From Rathayibacter sp. SW19 (GTDB lineage Bacteria; Actinomycetota; Actinomycetes; Actinomycetales; Microbacteriaceae), in assembly GCF_030866825.1 (NCBI RefSeq), contig NZ_CP133020.1:2914001-2978000 (forward strand): DNA of 64,000 bases, written 5' to 3'. The translations under genes and the position numbers were made by a program. The notes beneath the pieces were generated by a model. The model did no database searches. It was not told the origin of the DNA and worked only from the letters and a program-made list of their open reading frames with translations. How positions within the stretch are numbered: the stretch's first letter is position 1; the number at the start of each line of letters is the position of its first letter. This document shows, piece after piece, positions 8,319 to 17,732 of the stretch.

Positions 8319-9103
8319 ACATGGTGTGTGCGTCCCCCCACAAAAGGGTAAAGTTCCGCCCTACTTTTAGTTGAGGATCACTCACATAATAGTGAGGGGT
8401 GTGACCTCAAACACGCACCCAGCACAAGGTCACGCCCACACTCGTCGGATGGCGGGTGGTGTCCTTCCCTCGGTTGCGGCGGTGAACGCCGGCCGGAACT
8501 GCAGGCCAGAGCGAACACCCTCGCAGGCAGACTGGGTCGAGAATTATTACGACGGCCAATACAGCCCGGCCGCCGGGCAGGTCCACTCGCAGCACCGCGC
8601 CGACCGGTTATCTCCCGGCGAATGCGATCTTCACGGTCACTAACGGTTCCTGCACCGGCACCCTGACTGGTACGGGTATGAGCTCCGCGAACAAGGTCAC
8701 GTGCTACCAGATGGCGATCTCGATCGGCCCACTCACCGGCCAATCGGTGGGCTGCTCGGCGGCGAAGGTCACACCCTGACGCCATGCACAAGCCCCTCGG
8801 GATGTACATCGCGGCGCTTGCATTCGCGTTCACCGCGACAATTCTGAATATCGCGGCCGGCTGCAGCAAGCCGGCCCAGGCCGCCCTACGGAGCGCCGGG
8901 GCCACCCTGCCGAACGGTGACGAATCGCCGGTCACCCTCGACTGCGGAATTTTCCGGCTGCGCGATCCTGACCGCAGGTCGTCACAAATTTGCGACGGAG
9001 ATCGCGACAGCCGTTCTTCTACCCGTTCCCGGACACTGTTGCGGTGCGGAATCGGTGGATTGGGGACGCGCATTGACAGTGGCGTCCTCGAATATGCTCG
9101 GGA
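8319..9103. other. Decayed intergenic region with a cysteine-containing protein remnant
   Basis: No complete gene is evident. On the plus strand, about 8550-8779, a frame without a clear start ends in a Thr/Ser/Gly-rich stretch (FTVTNGSCTGTLTGTGMSS, then VTCYQMAISIGPLTGQSVGC). It has paired cysteines like an exported or pilus-associated protein, but I cannot name it. From 8784, a frame begins with a signal-like segment (MYIAALAFAFTATILNIAAGC) and then loses protein-like composition. The 5' boundary marks where allG was cut. Confidence 0.4.
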
Positions 9104-9799
9104 CTATTTGATGTGGGAAACGATGCCTTGGGCCAAGTCAGCGGCGAGATATGTTCGGACGGCCACGTGGGCTTCCGTCAGGATCCTCTCATCTCCGCCA
9201 GAAGCCTTTTGAAATGCCTGCGCGGTGAGCGCATCACCGATCCGCACGGCGATCTGCAGCCGTAATGCCAGGCCGGCGGTGGAAGGCAGCCCGAATTTCT
9301 CCGTCAGGATCTGCGCGAAGCGCGATGCGAAAAACTCCGAAGGGTCTTGCGCTTCTTCCTCTCCGGGGTGTCGGGTCGGGTCGGTGAAGCGGATGATGCG
9401 GAATCCGGGTTCCCTTCGATACATCCGGATGTATGCCTCCAGTGCGCAATCGCCCGCGTCCAGCACGGATTCCAGGTTCTGGGTGCGAATCAACTCCAGC
9501 ACAAGCGCGTGGAACCGTGCCGTGGCGCGATCCCGAAGCCCGTGAAGCAGTGCGACCCTGTCAGGGAAGTAGCGGTACACGGTTCCAATCGATGTGGCAG
9601 CACGCTCGGCGACCATGTCGGTTGTCAGGCGGTGAATACCGATCTCGTCGATCACGGCCGCCGCAGCATCCAGCAGCGCATTGATCCGCTCGACGCTTCG
9701 CGCCTGGACCGGCGCCGTGCGGACGTGTGTCACAGTATCCGCGTCGTTGCCGGTGCCGGCGCCTGCGCCGGGTATAAGATCACTGATTGCCACGAGCAT
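9104..9799 (-). CDS. TetR/AcrR family transcriptional regulator
   Basis: This 231-residue protein has a TetR-type helix-turn-helix at about residues 30-80 (INALLDAAAAVIDEIG through MVAERAATSIGTVYRYFPDRVALL) followed by a variable ligand-binding domain. The ATG at 9799 has AGGAG five to six bases upstream and is preferred over an upstream in-frame codon that would add a cysteine-rich, atypical 39 residues. The nearest genes are a RbsD/FucU protein and the divergent AfsA-like gene, so it could control the latter. It is not an obvious member of the ArpA gamma-butyrolactone receptor group. The ligand is unknown. Confidence 0.8.
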   Translation of the reverse strand: MLVAISDLIPGAGAGTGNDADTVTHVRTAPVQARSVERINALLDAAAAVIDEIGIHRLTTDMVAERAATSIGTVYRYFPDRVALLHGLRDRATARFHALVLELIRTQNLESVLDAGDCALEAYIRMYRREPGFRIIRFTDPTRHPGEEEAQDPSEFFASRFAQILTEKFGLPSTAGLALRLQIAVRIGDALTAQAFQKASGGDERILTEAHVAVRTYLAADLAQGIVSHIK

Positions 9800-10017
9800 C
9801 ACTCCTGTCCCGCGGACAGGTCCGCAGCATTCGTTAGAAAGAGTTGACCACGCTGCGGATGTGTTGCATCGGGTGAATCCGTAACAGTGCGCCTCCCCAA
9901 AAGGGCACGTAGACAACCATAGCCGCTGTTACCGAAGGGTCCTCTGCCTCAAGACGGGGCAGGTTGACCTCTGACCTACCCCCAGGACAGGGCACACGCC
10001 AGTTCGGTTGCCGTTGA

Positions 10018-10443
10018 TCAGGCGCCGGCGCGGATCAGGAAAGCCCAGGGCGAGGCGTCCGCGGGAAAAGTGATCGTTGCGACCGTGTCATCCATCGCGG
10101 CCTCAAAATCACGCGAGTCCACAACAATGGTCATCTCGACGCGGCGCAATTCCGCGTCGTTTGCCAGGCCCTTGACGGCGTAAGCGATATCTTCCGCGTG
10201 CGCCTCGGTGGGGTCGGCGAACCACGACAATATGGGCGCGTTTCCGTCGGACGCGAGCGGGAGCGCGCTGAAGATTGCTTCAATAGCCTGTTCGAGGGTG
10301 ACAGGCGGAATCTGCACCAAGGGGAGGTCCAGGTGCTGGTAGGGGGTGTCATCGCTGAGGACGGCCAGCGACTGGCCCGGCTGGATCGAGTCCAGCACAC
10401 GGAGCAGATCGCCGGTGATGACAGGGTTCAGATTCTTCAACAT
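10018..10443 (-). CDS. RbsD/FucU family protein (sugar mutarotase-like)
   Basis: The 141-residue protein opens with MLKNLNPVITGDLLRVLDSIQPGQ, which aligns with the start of FucU proteins (MLKxxxPxIxPELLxxLAxMGHGD). It ends with SPWAFLIRAGA, comparable to the family's YANVILxxGV end. The family interconverts sugar anomers in the cytoplasm. The catalytic histidine usually found in the GHGD motif is absent here (QPGQ), and a tyrosine stands in the end motif region only as tryptophan. Activity is therefore doubtful. The start is preceded by GAAGGAA. No sugar-uptake genes are adjacent. Confidence 0.65.
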   Translation of the reverse strand: MLKNLNPVITGDLLRVLDSIQPGQSLAVLSDDTPYQHLDLPLVQIPPVTLEQAIEAIFSALPLASDGNAPILSWFADPTEAHAEDIAYAVKGLANDAELRRVEMTIVVDSRDFEAAMDDTVATITFPADASPWAFLIRAGA

Positions 10444-11025
10444 GAGTGATTCCTTCAGTTCGGGTGCAGAGGCCGCCGGGGTGCATTGTTCGGGTTTGCA
10501 CCCCGGGCTTGAGGGGTCAAGCGGTGCCGGTGATTCGTTCGGGTTGATATTCACCGTGCCCACCCTTTCGGGACAGCTAGAGTCTGCAGGGCCCGCCTCA
10601 ACGCCTCCGCGAGGATGTGGCAAGGTCGGCTCAAGATTCGATCAAGCTTTTGCCGCCACGACCGTCGAGCAACGCCTGGACTGCTCAACCGTTGCTGCAC
10701 GTGCCTGCGCAGATCCGTCGATCTCGCTCGAATGACACGGGCGGCAGCATCCGTCGCGGCGGGCTCCGCCGCCGTGTTCTCGGGCGGCGCGTAGGCATCC
10801 GGAACCGTTCTACACGAACTCAACGTGAGCCCCTGCCGATCCCACCCACTACCGCGCCACCGCGAAAGATGCTCGTCTATGCGGATTCTGACGCGACTAC
10901 CGGGTACGAACCGGAGCCCCTAACTGGGCACAAATTTCGCCGGTATTTTGACGCATTCGTGAGAGTCTGTATCCCAGGGGCGCGGTACCGGTACTGGTCC
11001 CCAGCCCACGAAGGAAACATCGATA
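10444..11025. promoter_or_regulatory. Intergenic region upstream of the AfsA-like gene, with a 10-bp palindrome
   Basis: The 582 bases between the divergent RbsD/FucU and AfsA-like genes hold no convincing gene. A perfect palindrome, GTACCGGTAC, lies at 10985-10994, 31 bases before the AfsA-like start. It could be a regulator site, for example for the nearby TetR protein. This is inference from position and symmetry only. Confidence 0.4.
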
Positions 11026-11871
11026 ATGCATACCGACGTCCAACACTTAGACCACTCGGCCGCGCATCGCTCGACGCGATCGGAGTTGCTGGTGTCAGAG
11101 CTGACCCAGCTCGCGGAGGCTTACTGGGAAGTCGGTCTGTCCCTACCACGCAGCCATTGGCTGTGCCATCCGACGCCGGGGGCAGTGCCGTTGACCTTGA
11201 TGGCTGAGGCACTGCGGCAGGCCGGACTCGCAGTGTGCGTTGCGGGGCTCGGCATGGATCCGAGCGTGCACTTCGTCATCTCCGCCCTGTCCGTGAACAC
11301 GGCACGCGAACGATTGGTCTTTCCACGTTTCGGCGCCTTCGAGTGCACGGCCGCCGTGTCATTCGCGGACATCGTCCACCGAAAAGGCATACCGCACCGG
11401 CTGGAGGTCGACTACACCATAGGCGCCGCTGTGACTGCGCATATCAGTGCCCAGGTGTTGTCGGATCTGGACTACCGTGTGGTGCGACGCCGCGCGCAGG
11501 TTCTCGGCGAGGCCATCGTTGACCATGCCGAGACACTCCTGATCGACCCGGTACGAACGACAACATCAGCGCGGGCGGTCCTGGGCGTGAACGAGGCTGA
11601 TCCGTTCTTCTTCGATCACCCCGTCGACCACCTGCCCGGGATACTGCTGCTGCATGCCGCGGCGACGCTGCACGAGCAGGCGACAGGTGCACCGGCGTCG
11701 GCACTGGAGATCACATTCCCGGCCTTCGCCGAACTGCGCGTACCAACGCATCTGAGTGCAGAGATCGACCACGCGAGTTCGCATACGATGATCAGTCAGG
11801 GTGAGCGGACCGTTGCCGAGGTCTGTGCGCGGTGTGTTGACATGCTCGCGGGAAGCGGCGCCCGTGTCTAA
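11026..11871 (+). CDS. AfsA-like gamma-butyrolactone synthase (A-factor biosynthesis hotdog protein)
   Basis: The 281-residue protein has the two-hotdog layout of AfsA/ScbA proteins. The first repeat holds PRSHWLCHPTPGAVPLTLMAEALRQAGLA, with the glutamate and RQAG typical of the family. The second holds FFFDHPVDHLPGILLLHAAATL, where family members usually have LLLEAARQ. The second glutamate and RQ are therefore replaced. AfsA joins a beta-ketoacyl-ACP to dihydroxyacetone phosphate, the first committed step to gamma-butyrolactone signals. A GAAGGAAA ribosome binding site precedes the ATG. Its last eight bases overlap the GTG of a HAD phosphatase gene, which suggests one operon. Outside Streptomyces, products of such genes are mostly unknown. 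Confidence 0.8.
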   Translation: MHTDVQHLDHSAAHRSTRSELLVSELTQLAEAYWEVGLSLPRSHWLCHPTPGAVPLTLMAEALRQAGLAVCVAGLGMDPSVHFVISALSVNTARERLVFPRFGAFECTAAVSFADIVHRKGIPHRLEVDYTIGAAVTAHISAQVLSDLDYRVVRRRAQVLGEAIVDHAETLLIDPVRTTTSARAVLGVNEADPFFFDHPVDHLPGILLLHAAATLHEQATGAPASALEITFPAFAELRVPTHLSAEIDHASSHTMISQGERTVAEVCARCVDMLAGSGARV

Positions 11872-12550
11872 GTCTCACGACACCGTGGTCGCATTCTTCG
11901 ATGTCGATGAGACCCTGGTCTCGGTCAAGACCCTCGAGTCTTTCCTGCTGTATTACCAGAAGCTGACGCCATCGATGGCATCCCCCCAACGCCTGGGCGA
12001 GCTCAGAGAGCAGGCCCTCCAACTCGGCCGGTCTGAGCTCAACCGCCTGTACTTCGCACTCTGGGCCGCGCAGCCGGTCGACCTGGTCAGCGAAGCCGGA
12101 CGATCCTGGTACGCGGAAACTTCCAGTCAGCCCGGCTTCTACCGGGCTAACGTGTTGGAACGGTTGCGTGAGCATCGGCAAGCGGGCCATCACATCGTGC
12201 TTGTGTCCGGCTCCTTCGCCGCCCCGTTGCAACCGCTCGCCGACGACGTCGGCGCCGACCGGTTGTACTGCACGCAGCTTGAAACAAACCGAGGGCTCTA
12301 TACCGGCCAGATCAACGCAGCGATGATCGGCGGAGAGAAGGGAACCGCCGTTGATGCATACCTGAACGCCCTCCGGTCGGCGGCGGTGACCAGTTGGGGG
12401 TACGGAGATCACCCCAGCGATCTGCCACTGCTAGAGCACGTCACAAACCCTGTCGTGGTCGGCTCAGATGACGCATTGCTCAAAGTGGCAACACGACGGC
12501 AATGGCCTGTGATGCCCATCAAGGAACCCCTTGCGCCGCGGATTAAGTGA
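11864..12550 (+). CDS. HAD-IB family phosphatase
   Basis: The 228-residue protein has all HAD phosphatase motifs: FFDVDETLVS near residue 10 (nucleophile and acid aspartates), VLVSGSFAAPLQPLA (motif II serine), a lysine in IGGEKGTAVDAYL, and GYGDHPSDLPLL (motif III/IV). A helical cap lies between motifs I and II, as in the PSPase/SerB-like IB group. The GTG start overlaps the AfsA-like gene's TAA (GTGTCTAA). This tight coupling makes it a candidate for dephosphorylating the butanolide or butenolide phosphate intermediate. The A-factor pathway needs such a step, but its enzyme is usually unassigned. That role is inference. A phospholipid or serine phosphatase role is the alternative. Confidence 0.82.
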   Translation: MSKSHDTVVAFFDVDETLVSVKTLESFLLYYQKLTPSMASPQRLGELREQALQLGRSELNRLYFALWAAQPVDLVSEAGRSWYAETSSQPGFYRANVLERLREHRQAGHHIVLVSGSFAAPLQPLADDVGADRLYCTQLETNRGLYTGQINAAMIGGEKGTAVDAYLNALRSAAVTSWGYGDHPSDLPLLEHVTNPVVVGSDDALLKVATRRQWPVMPIKEPLAPRIK

Positions 12551-13420
12551 AAAAACGTACGCGGCAGGCTCGCTTTCTGCCCCGTTCAGGTTGAGGACCC
12601 CCCGATCGCCAGCGTTACGCACACGGCGACACCGGTCGCATCCAAAGCGTGCTACCGGCCGCGACAGCTCTGTCGAACGTCCGGGTTTCCGCGGGCTGCA
12701 GATCACCACGAACCGGCAGCATCGGTGAATCCGGTCGTCGTCACGGTGCTGCGGCGTGCGCCGGCCTCCTCCCCCAAAGCGTCAAGATTGTAGCCTGTTT
12801 CCGCGGCGTCGGTGATGCCGAAGACCACCGCTTCCATTGCTGCATCAAGTTAGTTCTATGGCGTCGACCCTCTGCGGCGGTGTTCCGTAACGCCTCCGCT
12901 TGGCGTCGCATGAGGATGCGCCGCGCCTCGACACGACGACGCGACGGATACACGCTGACCGCCACCAGGCCAACCCGATGGGAACGATAACGACCCTGGC
13001 GATCGTCGTTCCCGAATCGATCCGGGACACCCGCGATTGTGCGATCAGAAACCCAGTCGGCAGCGCCGCGCTGACGATAATTCCGAGCAGCCGGAAATTA
13101 GGTCGCCAACCCGATCACCGGCAACGTATGAAGCAGTGAGAAAGCCACAGCGGTACGGTGATTCGACGGTAAACGATCGTGACCACACCGGCCAGGCACA
13201 GCATCGTCGCGACAAGGACAAGCTGTGAAGGGCATGCTATGAAGGGAAAGCAGAACACTCCACGCTTCGCGGGCTAAGCCGATGTTCCGCCGTGATTGAG
13301 CTGCTCTCCGACCCGAGGACAGCACCGACTGCACCCATAGGATGAGGTTAATCTACGCTGAAGTGGCAACTCAGCGTTCGCTACATCACCATCCAGCCGC
13401 CACGGACGAAGGAGTCGAGA
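12551..13420. other. Region without a complete gene; possible decayed membrane-protein gene on the minus strand
   Basis: On the minus strand between about 13230 and 12845, two hydrophobic stretches (VATMLCLAGVVTIVYRRI and LLGIIVSAALPTGFLIAQ, then VVIVPIGLAWW) can be read. They are separated by a stop and need a frame change, as in a degenerate membrane protein. The family is not recognisable. The last 100 bases presumably hold the promoter of the histidine kinase gene. Confidence 0.3.
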
Positions 13421-15181
13421 ATGTCCGAATCGTCGGAGAGTTCCAGTGCGGATCGGCCGCCGGCCGCGAATATCGCCGACAGCAGTATCGACGCCGCACC
13501 CCTCGCCCAACGGCACGAATCGGAAAGCGGGCAGAGCACAATGGAGTCGTTGCACGTCGGAATTCTGAAACTCGTGGAGGCTCTCTACCGTGTGCCGACA
13601 ACAGAAGCATTCACCGGTGCTGTTCTGGATGGTGTCACCCAGCTGTTTCAACCGGCCTCTTGCGCGGTGCTGTGGTTCGGCGACGACCTCACCGAATCTT
13701 CCGACCGGAACCTGAAGGGGCCTCTCGATTCCCAGACCGTCGTTCAGGTGCGCACCCAGCTGAGCGAAGAACTCTCTCGCGCCACTCAGAAGGGCACTGA
13801 TCTGTGGATCGCGTCCGACGAGACCGAGCCTGCCGCATCGCTGCTGCATTCGCTGCTGCACACACGCGTGAACCCGATCCGTGCCATCCCGATCGCGGCA
13901 GATGACACCCTGCTCGGCGCAATACTGATCACCAGCGACGATAACCGGCGATACGCGCAACACGACCCCGAGCTGCTGAACTCTCTCGGCAAGCAGATCG
14001 GATACGCCGTCTCACAGCTTCACGCACGCGCACAGACCGCGACCGCCCTGGAGGAGACCACCAAGAAACTGCACGACCTTGAAGCGAAAATGAACGATCT
14101 GAGCTTCATCGTTCGCTCGATCGCGGACACGGTTAAAGTCGCCGTGATTTTCTACGACACCGACAACCACCCGCAAATGCATAACCGCATGGTCGATGAG
14201 ATCCTGACACTGACCGGCTACGACCCGAAAACCGGAAAGAGCACCCATGTCTATGCCTCCGACCGGCGCACACCAGTCAAGCGGGACAAGGACATCGTGT
14301 CGGAGACCATCGAAGGCGATCAACGCGGGGTGATCTACTGGGTTGGCGACCCAGACAACGATGATCAGCGGGCGGTACTCACTGAGGCCCACCGCATCAC
14401 CCGCCCCGACGGTGAACCCCTCGGATCAGCCGTCGTGACTTACGACGTCACGGACCTGGCCAACGCCATCGAAGTACGCGAAGACTACCTGGCAACCATC
14501 TCTCACGAGCTACGCACACCGCTGACCTCGATCGTCGGATACCTCGACCTGATCACGGACACACACGACCTGGCCGAGTTGGGACTCCAACACGAATTCC
14601 AAACCATCCAACATAACGTCGACCAGATGGTCACTCTTGTGCGTGACCTGGCCAGTGCAGGAGCGCAAGAACACAGCCTGCGCATCGAACCCGTAGACCT
14701 GGCCTCTGTAGTATCGCAGTCGATCCACGCCCTACGACCCTCAATCGATCAGGGCGGACATCGACTCGAGCTTGAACTGCCACCCTCGTCCCTGATCGGG
14801 CAGGTTGATGTGGCCCGTCTCACCCAAGCGCTGAACAATATCGTCTCCAACGCGGTCAAATACACCCCGGCAGGCGGAACGATCACAGTTTCCCTGACAC
14901 GAGACGGCGATGACGCCGTCATTCGTATCGCCGACAACGGCCGCGGCATCAGCAAGAACGACCAAGCCCGTGTCTTCGAACGCTTCTTCCGCGCCCCCGA
15001 GGTTCGCGAGGCCGCAATCCAAGGAGTGGGCATCGGCCTGCCGATCGCCAAGACGATCATCGAAGCACACGACGGAACGATCACGCTCGAAAGCCAACTC
15101 GGCACAGGCACCACATTCACCACCCGCCTGCCCCTGCACCCACACGGCGCCCCATTCTCCTCACTCCCCGAACACCCCTGA
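13421..15181 (+). CDS. Orphan sensor histidine kinase with GAF and PAS domains
   Basis: This 586-residue protein has no clear membrane segment and is probably cytoplasmic. A GAF domain covers about residues 45-200. A coiled coil (TALEETTKKLHDLEAKMNDL) leads into a PAS-like domain at about 225-340. The HisKA domain follows, with the phospho-accepting His362 in ATISHELRTPLTS. The ATPase domain shows the N box NIVSNAVKYTPAG, the G1 box IADNGRGI, the F box FERFF and the G2 box GVGIGLPIAKTI, all intact. No response regulator gene is nearby, so its partner must be elsewhere. The acidic, serine-rich N-terminus (about 40 residues) is probably disordered. Confidence 0.88.
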   Translation: MSESSESSSADRPPAANIADSSIDAAPLAQRHESESGQSTMESLHVGILKLVEALYRVPTTEAFTGAVLDGVTQLFQPASCAVLWFGDDLTESSDRNLKGPLDSQTVVQVRTQLSEELSRATQKGTDLWIASDETEPAASLLHSLLHTRVNPIRAIPIAADDTLLGAILITSDDNRRYAQHDPELLNSLGKQIGYAVSQLHARAQTATALEETTKKLHDLEAKMNDLSFIVRSIADTVKVAVIFYDTDNHPQMHNRMVDEILTLTGYDPKTGKSTHVYASDRRTPVKRDKDIVSETIEGDQRGVIYWVGDPDNDDQRAVLTEAHRITRPDGEPLGSAVVTYDVTDLANAIEVREDYLATISHELRTPLTSIVGYLDLITDTHDLAELGLQHEFQTIQHNVDQMVTLVRDLASAGAQEHSLRIEPVDLASVVSQSIHALRPSIDQGGHRLELELPPSSLIGQVDVARLTQALNNIVSNAVKYTPAGGTITVSLTRDGDDAVIRIADNGRGISKNDQARVFERFFRAPEVREAAIQGVGIGLPIAKTIIEAHDGTITLESQLGTGTTFTTRLPLHPHGAPFSSLPEHP

Positions 15182-15267
15182 CACACCACAACTTACGATC
15201 CGCAAGACTGCACGACACCGACATGGACAAGAACCCGTGAATCGCAGCACCAGCTGCCATGGCGGTC

Positions 15268-16694
15268 GGGTCTGTCAAATTACCGGTGTAACTGGGTTGT
15301 TGTTGCGTTAGTTGGTGTGGGCGGACAGGCGCCCGTTGAAGGTGATGTCGAACGCGTTGAGCGCGCCTTTCCAACGCTGCGTCCAACGGGCGCGACCCTT
15401 GCCGGTGGGGTCCAGAGCCATCACGCGAGGTAGACGCACTTGAGCGCGGCTTGCTCGTTGGGGAAGTGGCCGCGTGCCTTGGCGGCCTTGCGGATGCGCG
15501 CGTTGACCGACTCAATGGCGTTAGTCGTGCACACGATCCTGCGGATTTCCCGGTCGAACTGCAGGAACGGCACTTGCCTCGGCCCACGCGTTCTCCCACA
15601 GCTTGACGATCGCCGGGTACTTATCTCCCCAGGCTTCCTGGAACTCCAGGAATCGGGTCTCGGCCTCATCGGCGGTAGCAGCCTGGTAGACCGGCTTCAG
15701 ACCCCGCGAGATCGCATCCCAGTCCTTCCGGGAGGAATACTTGAAGCTGTTGCGCATCAGGTGCACGATGCACGTCTGCACGATGGTTTCGGGCCATACC
15801 GCGGCGACCAAGTGGGGCAGGCCCTTCAAACCGTCGCACACGATCATCAGAATGTCTCCGGCGCCCCGGTTCTTGATCTCGGTCAACACCTGCAGCCAGT
15901 ACTTCGCGCCCTCACCGCCGTCCCCGGCCCACAGACCCAGGATGTCCCGGTTGCCCTCCGCAGTCACGGCAAGGGCGACGTAGATCGGCCGGGCAAGCGA
16001 CCTGCCCGTCGCGGACCTTGACGTGGTTCGCGTCGATGAACACGACCGTGTAGACCGCATCCAGCGGCCGGCTCTGCCATTCCGCCATGCCCTCCAACAC
16101 CTTGTCGGTGATCGTCGTGGAGATCGTCGTCTTGGACACGTCGGACCCGTAGACGTCGGCCAGGTGCGCGGCGACGTCCCCGTGCGTCATCCCGCGGGCA
16201 GACAGGGACAGGACCACCTCCTCGATCGATCCCAGCCGACGCTGCCTCTTGGCCACCACCGCGGGCTGGAACGTGCCGGCACGGTCCCTGGGCACCTCGA
16301 GTTGAACCGGGCCGGCCTTGGTCAGCACCGTCTTAGCGCGGGTGCCGTTGCGGACGTTGCCCTCCGGGAAGCCGCCCCGCTCGTGCTTGTCGTAACCGAG
16401 GTGGTCGGTGATCTCGCCCGCCAGCGCGGACTCCAAAACCAGCCGGGACAGCTCAGCCAAAAGTCCGCCCTCCGCGTCCACGGACAGGCCCTGCGACCGC
16501 GCCCCCTCGACCAGACTCGCCACCAGCTGCCAGTCCACCGCCGGCACAGACGCCGGCGGCTCCTGCTCTCGTTCCTCAACCGCTATCGCCACGGGCGTCC
16601 CGGCTCCTTCCGACGCGGCCTGCTCGACCGTCTCAACCTGCATTCTTATCTCGTACCTCCTTGATCGGAGTTACACCGTTGAACGTACAGTCCC
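15268..16694 (-). mobile_element. IS256-family insertion sequence, degenerate
   Basis: The ends are imperfect inverted repeats sharing CTGT, TT and CGGTGTAACT (15268-15294 and 16669-16694). The flanks TGGCGGTC at 15260-15267 and TGGCGGTT at 16695-16702 differ at one base and fit the 8-bp target duplication usual for IS256 elements. The single transposase gene has several frameshifts, so the copy is dead. It lies in the non-coding space after the histidine kinase gene. Confidence 0.8.
15308..16643 (-). pseudogene. IS256 (mutator-type) transposase with at least three frameshifts
   Basis: The N-terminal portion includes LESALAGEITDHLGYDKHE, ARGMTHGDVAAHLADVYGSD and the catalytic DAVYTVVFIDANHVKVRDGQ. 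The frame then shifts near 16010. The middle portion (VALAVTAEGNRDILGLWAGD, with the second aspartate in VCDGLKGLP) follows in another frame. A second shift occurs near 15575, before DREIRRIVCTTNAIESVNARIR. A third near 15420 separates LKCVYLA from MALDPTGKGRARW. Otherwise the full length of about 420 codons is present. The order of domains identifies the family with confidence, and no active enzyme can be made. Confidence 0.85.
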
Positions 16695-16702
16695 TGGCGG
16701 TT

Positions 16703-17732
16703 ACTCGATGATTGATTCCGAGGGTTAGTGATCGTTGGCGGTGAGGGATCTGAGTGGTCGTATGCCGGTGGCCTGGTTGTGCCAGATCGCGGCGGTCAGG
16801 GCGATGATGCGTTGCAGGACACGGATCGTGACGCCGGCGATGGTACGGCCGCCATGGGCTTCGAGGTCGAGTTGGCCCTTGAACGTGTCGTTGATCGACT
16901 CGATGATCTGGCGCAACGGTTTGATGAACCGTTTCTCGGGGCGCGGTTTCTCACCCTTGCGGGTGGGTCGGATCAGGGTGATGCCCGCCTGGGCCAGTTC
17001 GTTCTCGAACAGGCGCCCGTAGTAGTTCATGTCGGCCAGGATTGTCTGCCCGGGTTGCGCCGGGCAGGGGGTGGACTCGAGCGTACTCAGCAGCACCTCG
17101 CGTTCATCGGCTTTGGCGCCGGCGATCGCGAAGCCCACGGGCAGTCCCTGCAGGGTGCACAGCAGGTGCAGCCGTAACCCCCAGAACTAGCGGGAATGCG
17201 AGGCGCAGTACCCGTATTCGGCGAAGCCGGCCAGCTCGGAACGGTGCGCAGTCTCGCGGGAGCGACCGCATTCGATCCGTGTCGAGTCGACCACCCACAC
17301 GTCATCGGACCACAGGGTCGAGTCCTTCCCCAGGTGGCCGATCACGGCCTGCATCACACCGGCGAGTTTGCGCAACCGTTTATTGTAGCCGGGCTGTTTC
17401 GGCAGGTTCGGGAAGATGCCCGACAGATTCGAGCGCACATGGCGTAGCCAACGGTGTTCCGAGGTGAAGCCGGCCAGCGCCTGCATCACCGCCAGCGCGA
17501 TTAGTTCCGCGTCCATAATCCTCGGCTGCGAGCCGACCCGTGGCCGCCACGGACACAGTTCGGGATGGGCCTTCAGAAAGTCATCACAGCTGACATAGAG
17601 TGCTGTTACGAGGGTGTCCAGATCGTTGTCCATCAGAGCCTCCAGGTTCGAGATTGGTCTTCTAACCTCGATTCTGGGCACCCTCCACCCGACACCAACC
17701 CCAACGACACCCCTTGGAATCAATCATCTAGT
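16703..17732 (-). mobile_element. IS982-family insertion sequence abutting the IS256 element
   Basis: The ends are inverted repeats ACTCGATGATTGATTCCGAG (left) and ACTAGATGATTGATTCCAAG (right, read inward), about 22 bp with few mismatches. The left end begins exactly after the IS256 target duplication. No matching duplication is visible on the right (CCAGGGGA), so an adjacent deletion or rearrangement is likely. The element carries one transposase gene with a nonsense codon. Its right end supplies the stop codon of the neighbouring zinc-ribbon gene. Confidence 0.8.
16725..17633 (-). pseudogene. IS982 transposase with an in-frame TAG
   Basis: The start is MDNDLDTLVTALYV with GGAGGC upstream. 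The N-terminal part includes DAELIALAVMQAL and the catalytic-site stretch DDVWVVDSTRIECGRSRE. It reaches YGYCASHSR and stops at TAG (17187-17189). The same frame continues with FWGLRLHLLCTLQGLPVGFAI, then LADMNYYGR and the RFIKPLRQIIESINDTFKGQLDLE region to the normal end. A single base change (TAC to TAG would fit) explains the break. Apart from this nonsense codon the gene is full length, so the mutation is recent or a sequence error. Confidence 0.85.

Noticed and set aside
9104..9799. TetR protein as a classical ArpA-type butyrolactone receptor
   Set aside because: The DNA-binding region lacks the typical ArpA pattern, so only a possible local regulator role is kept.
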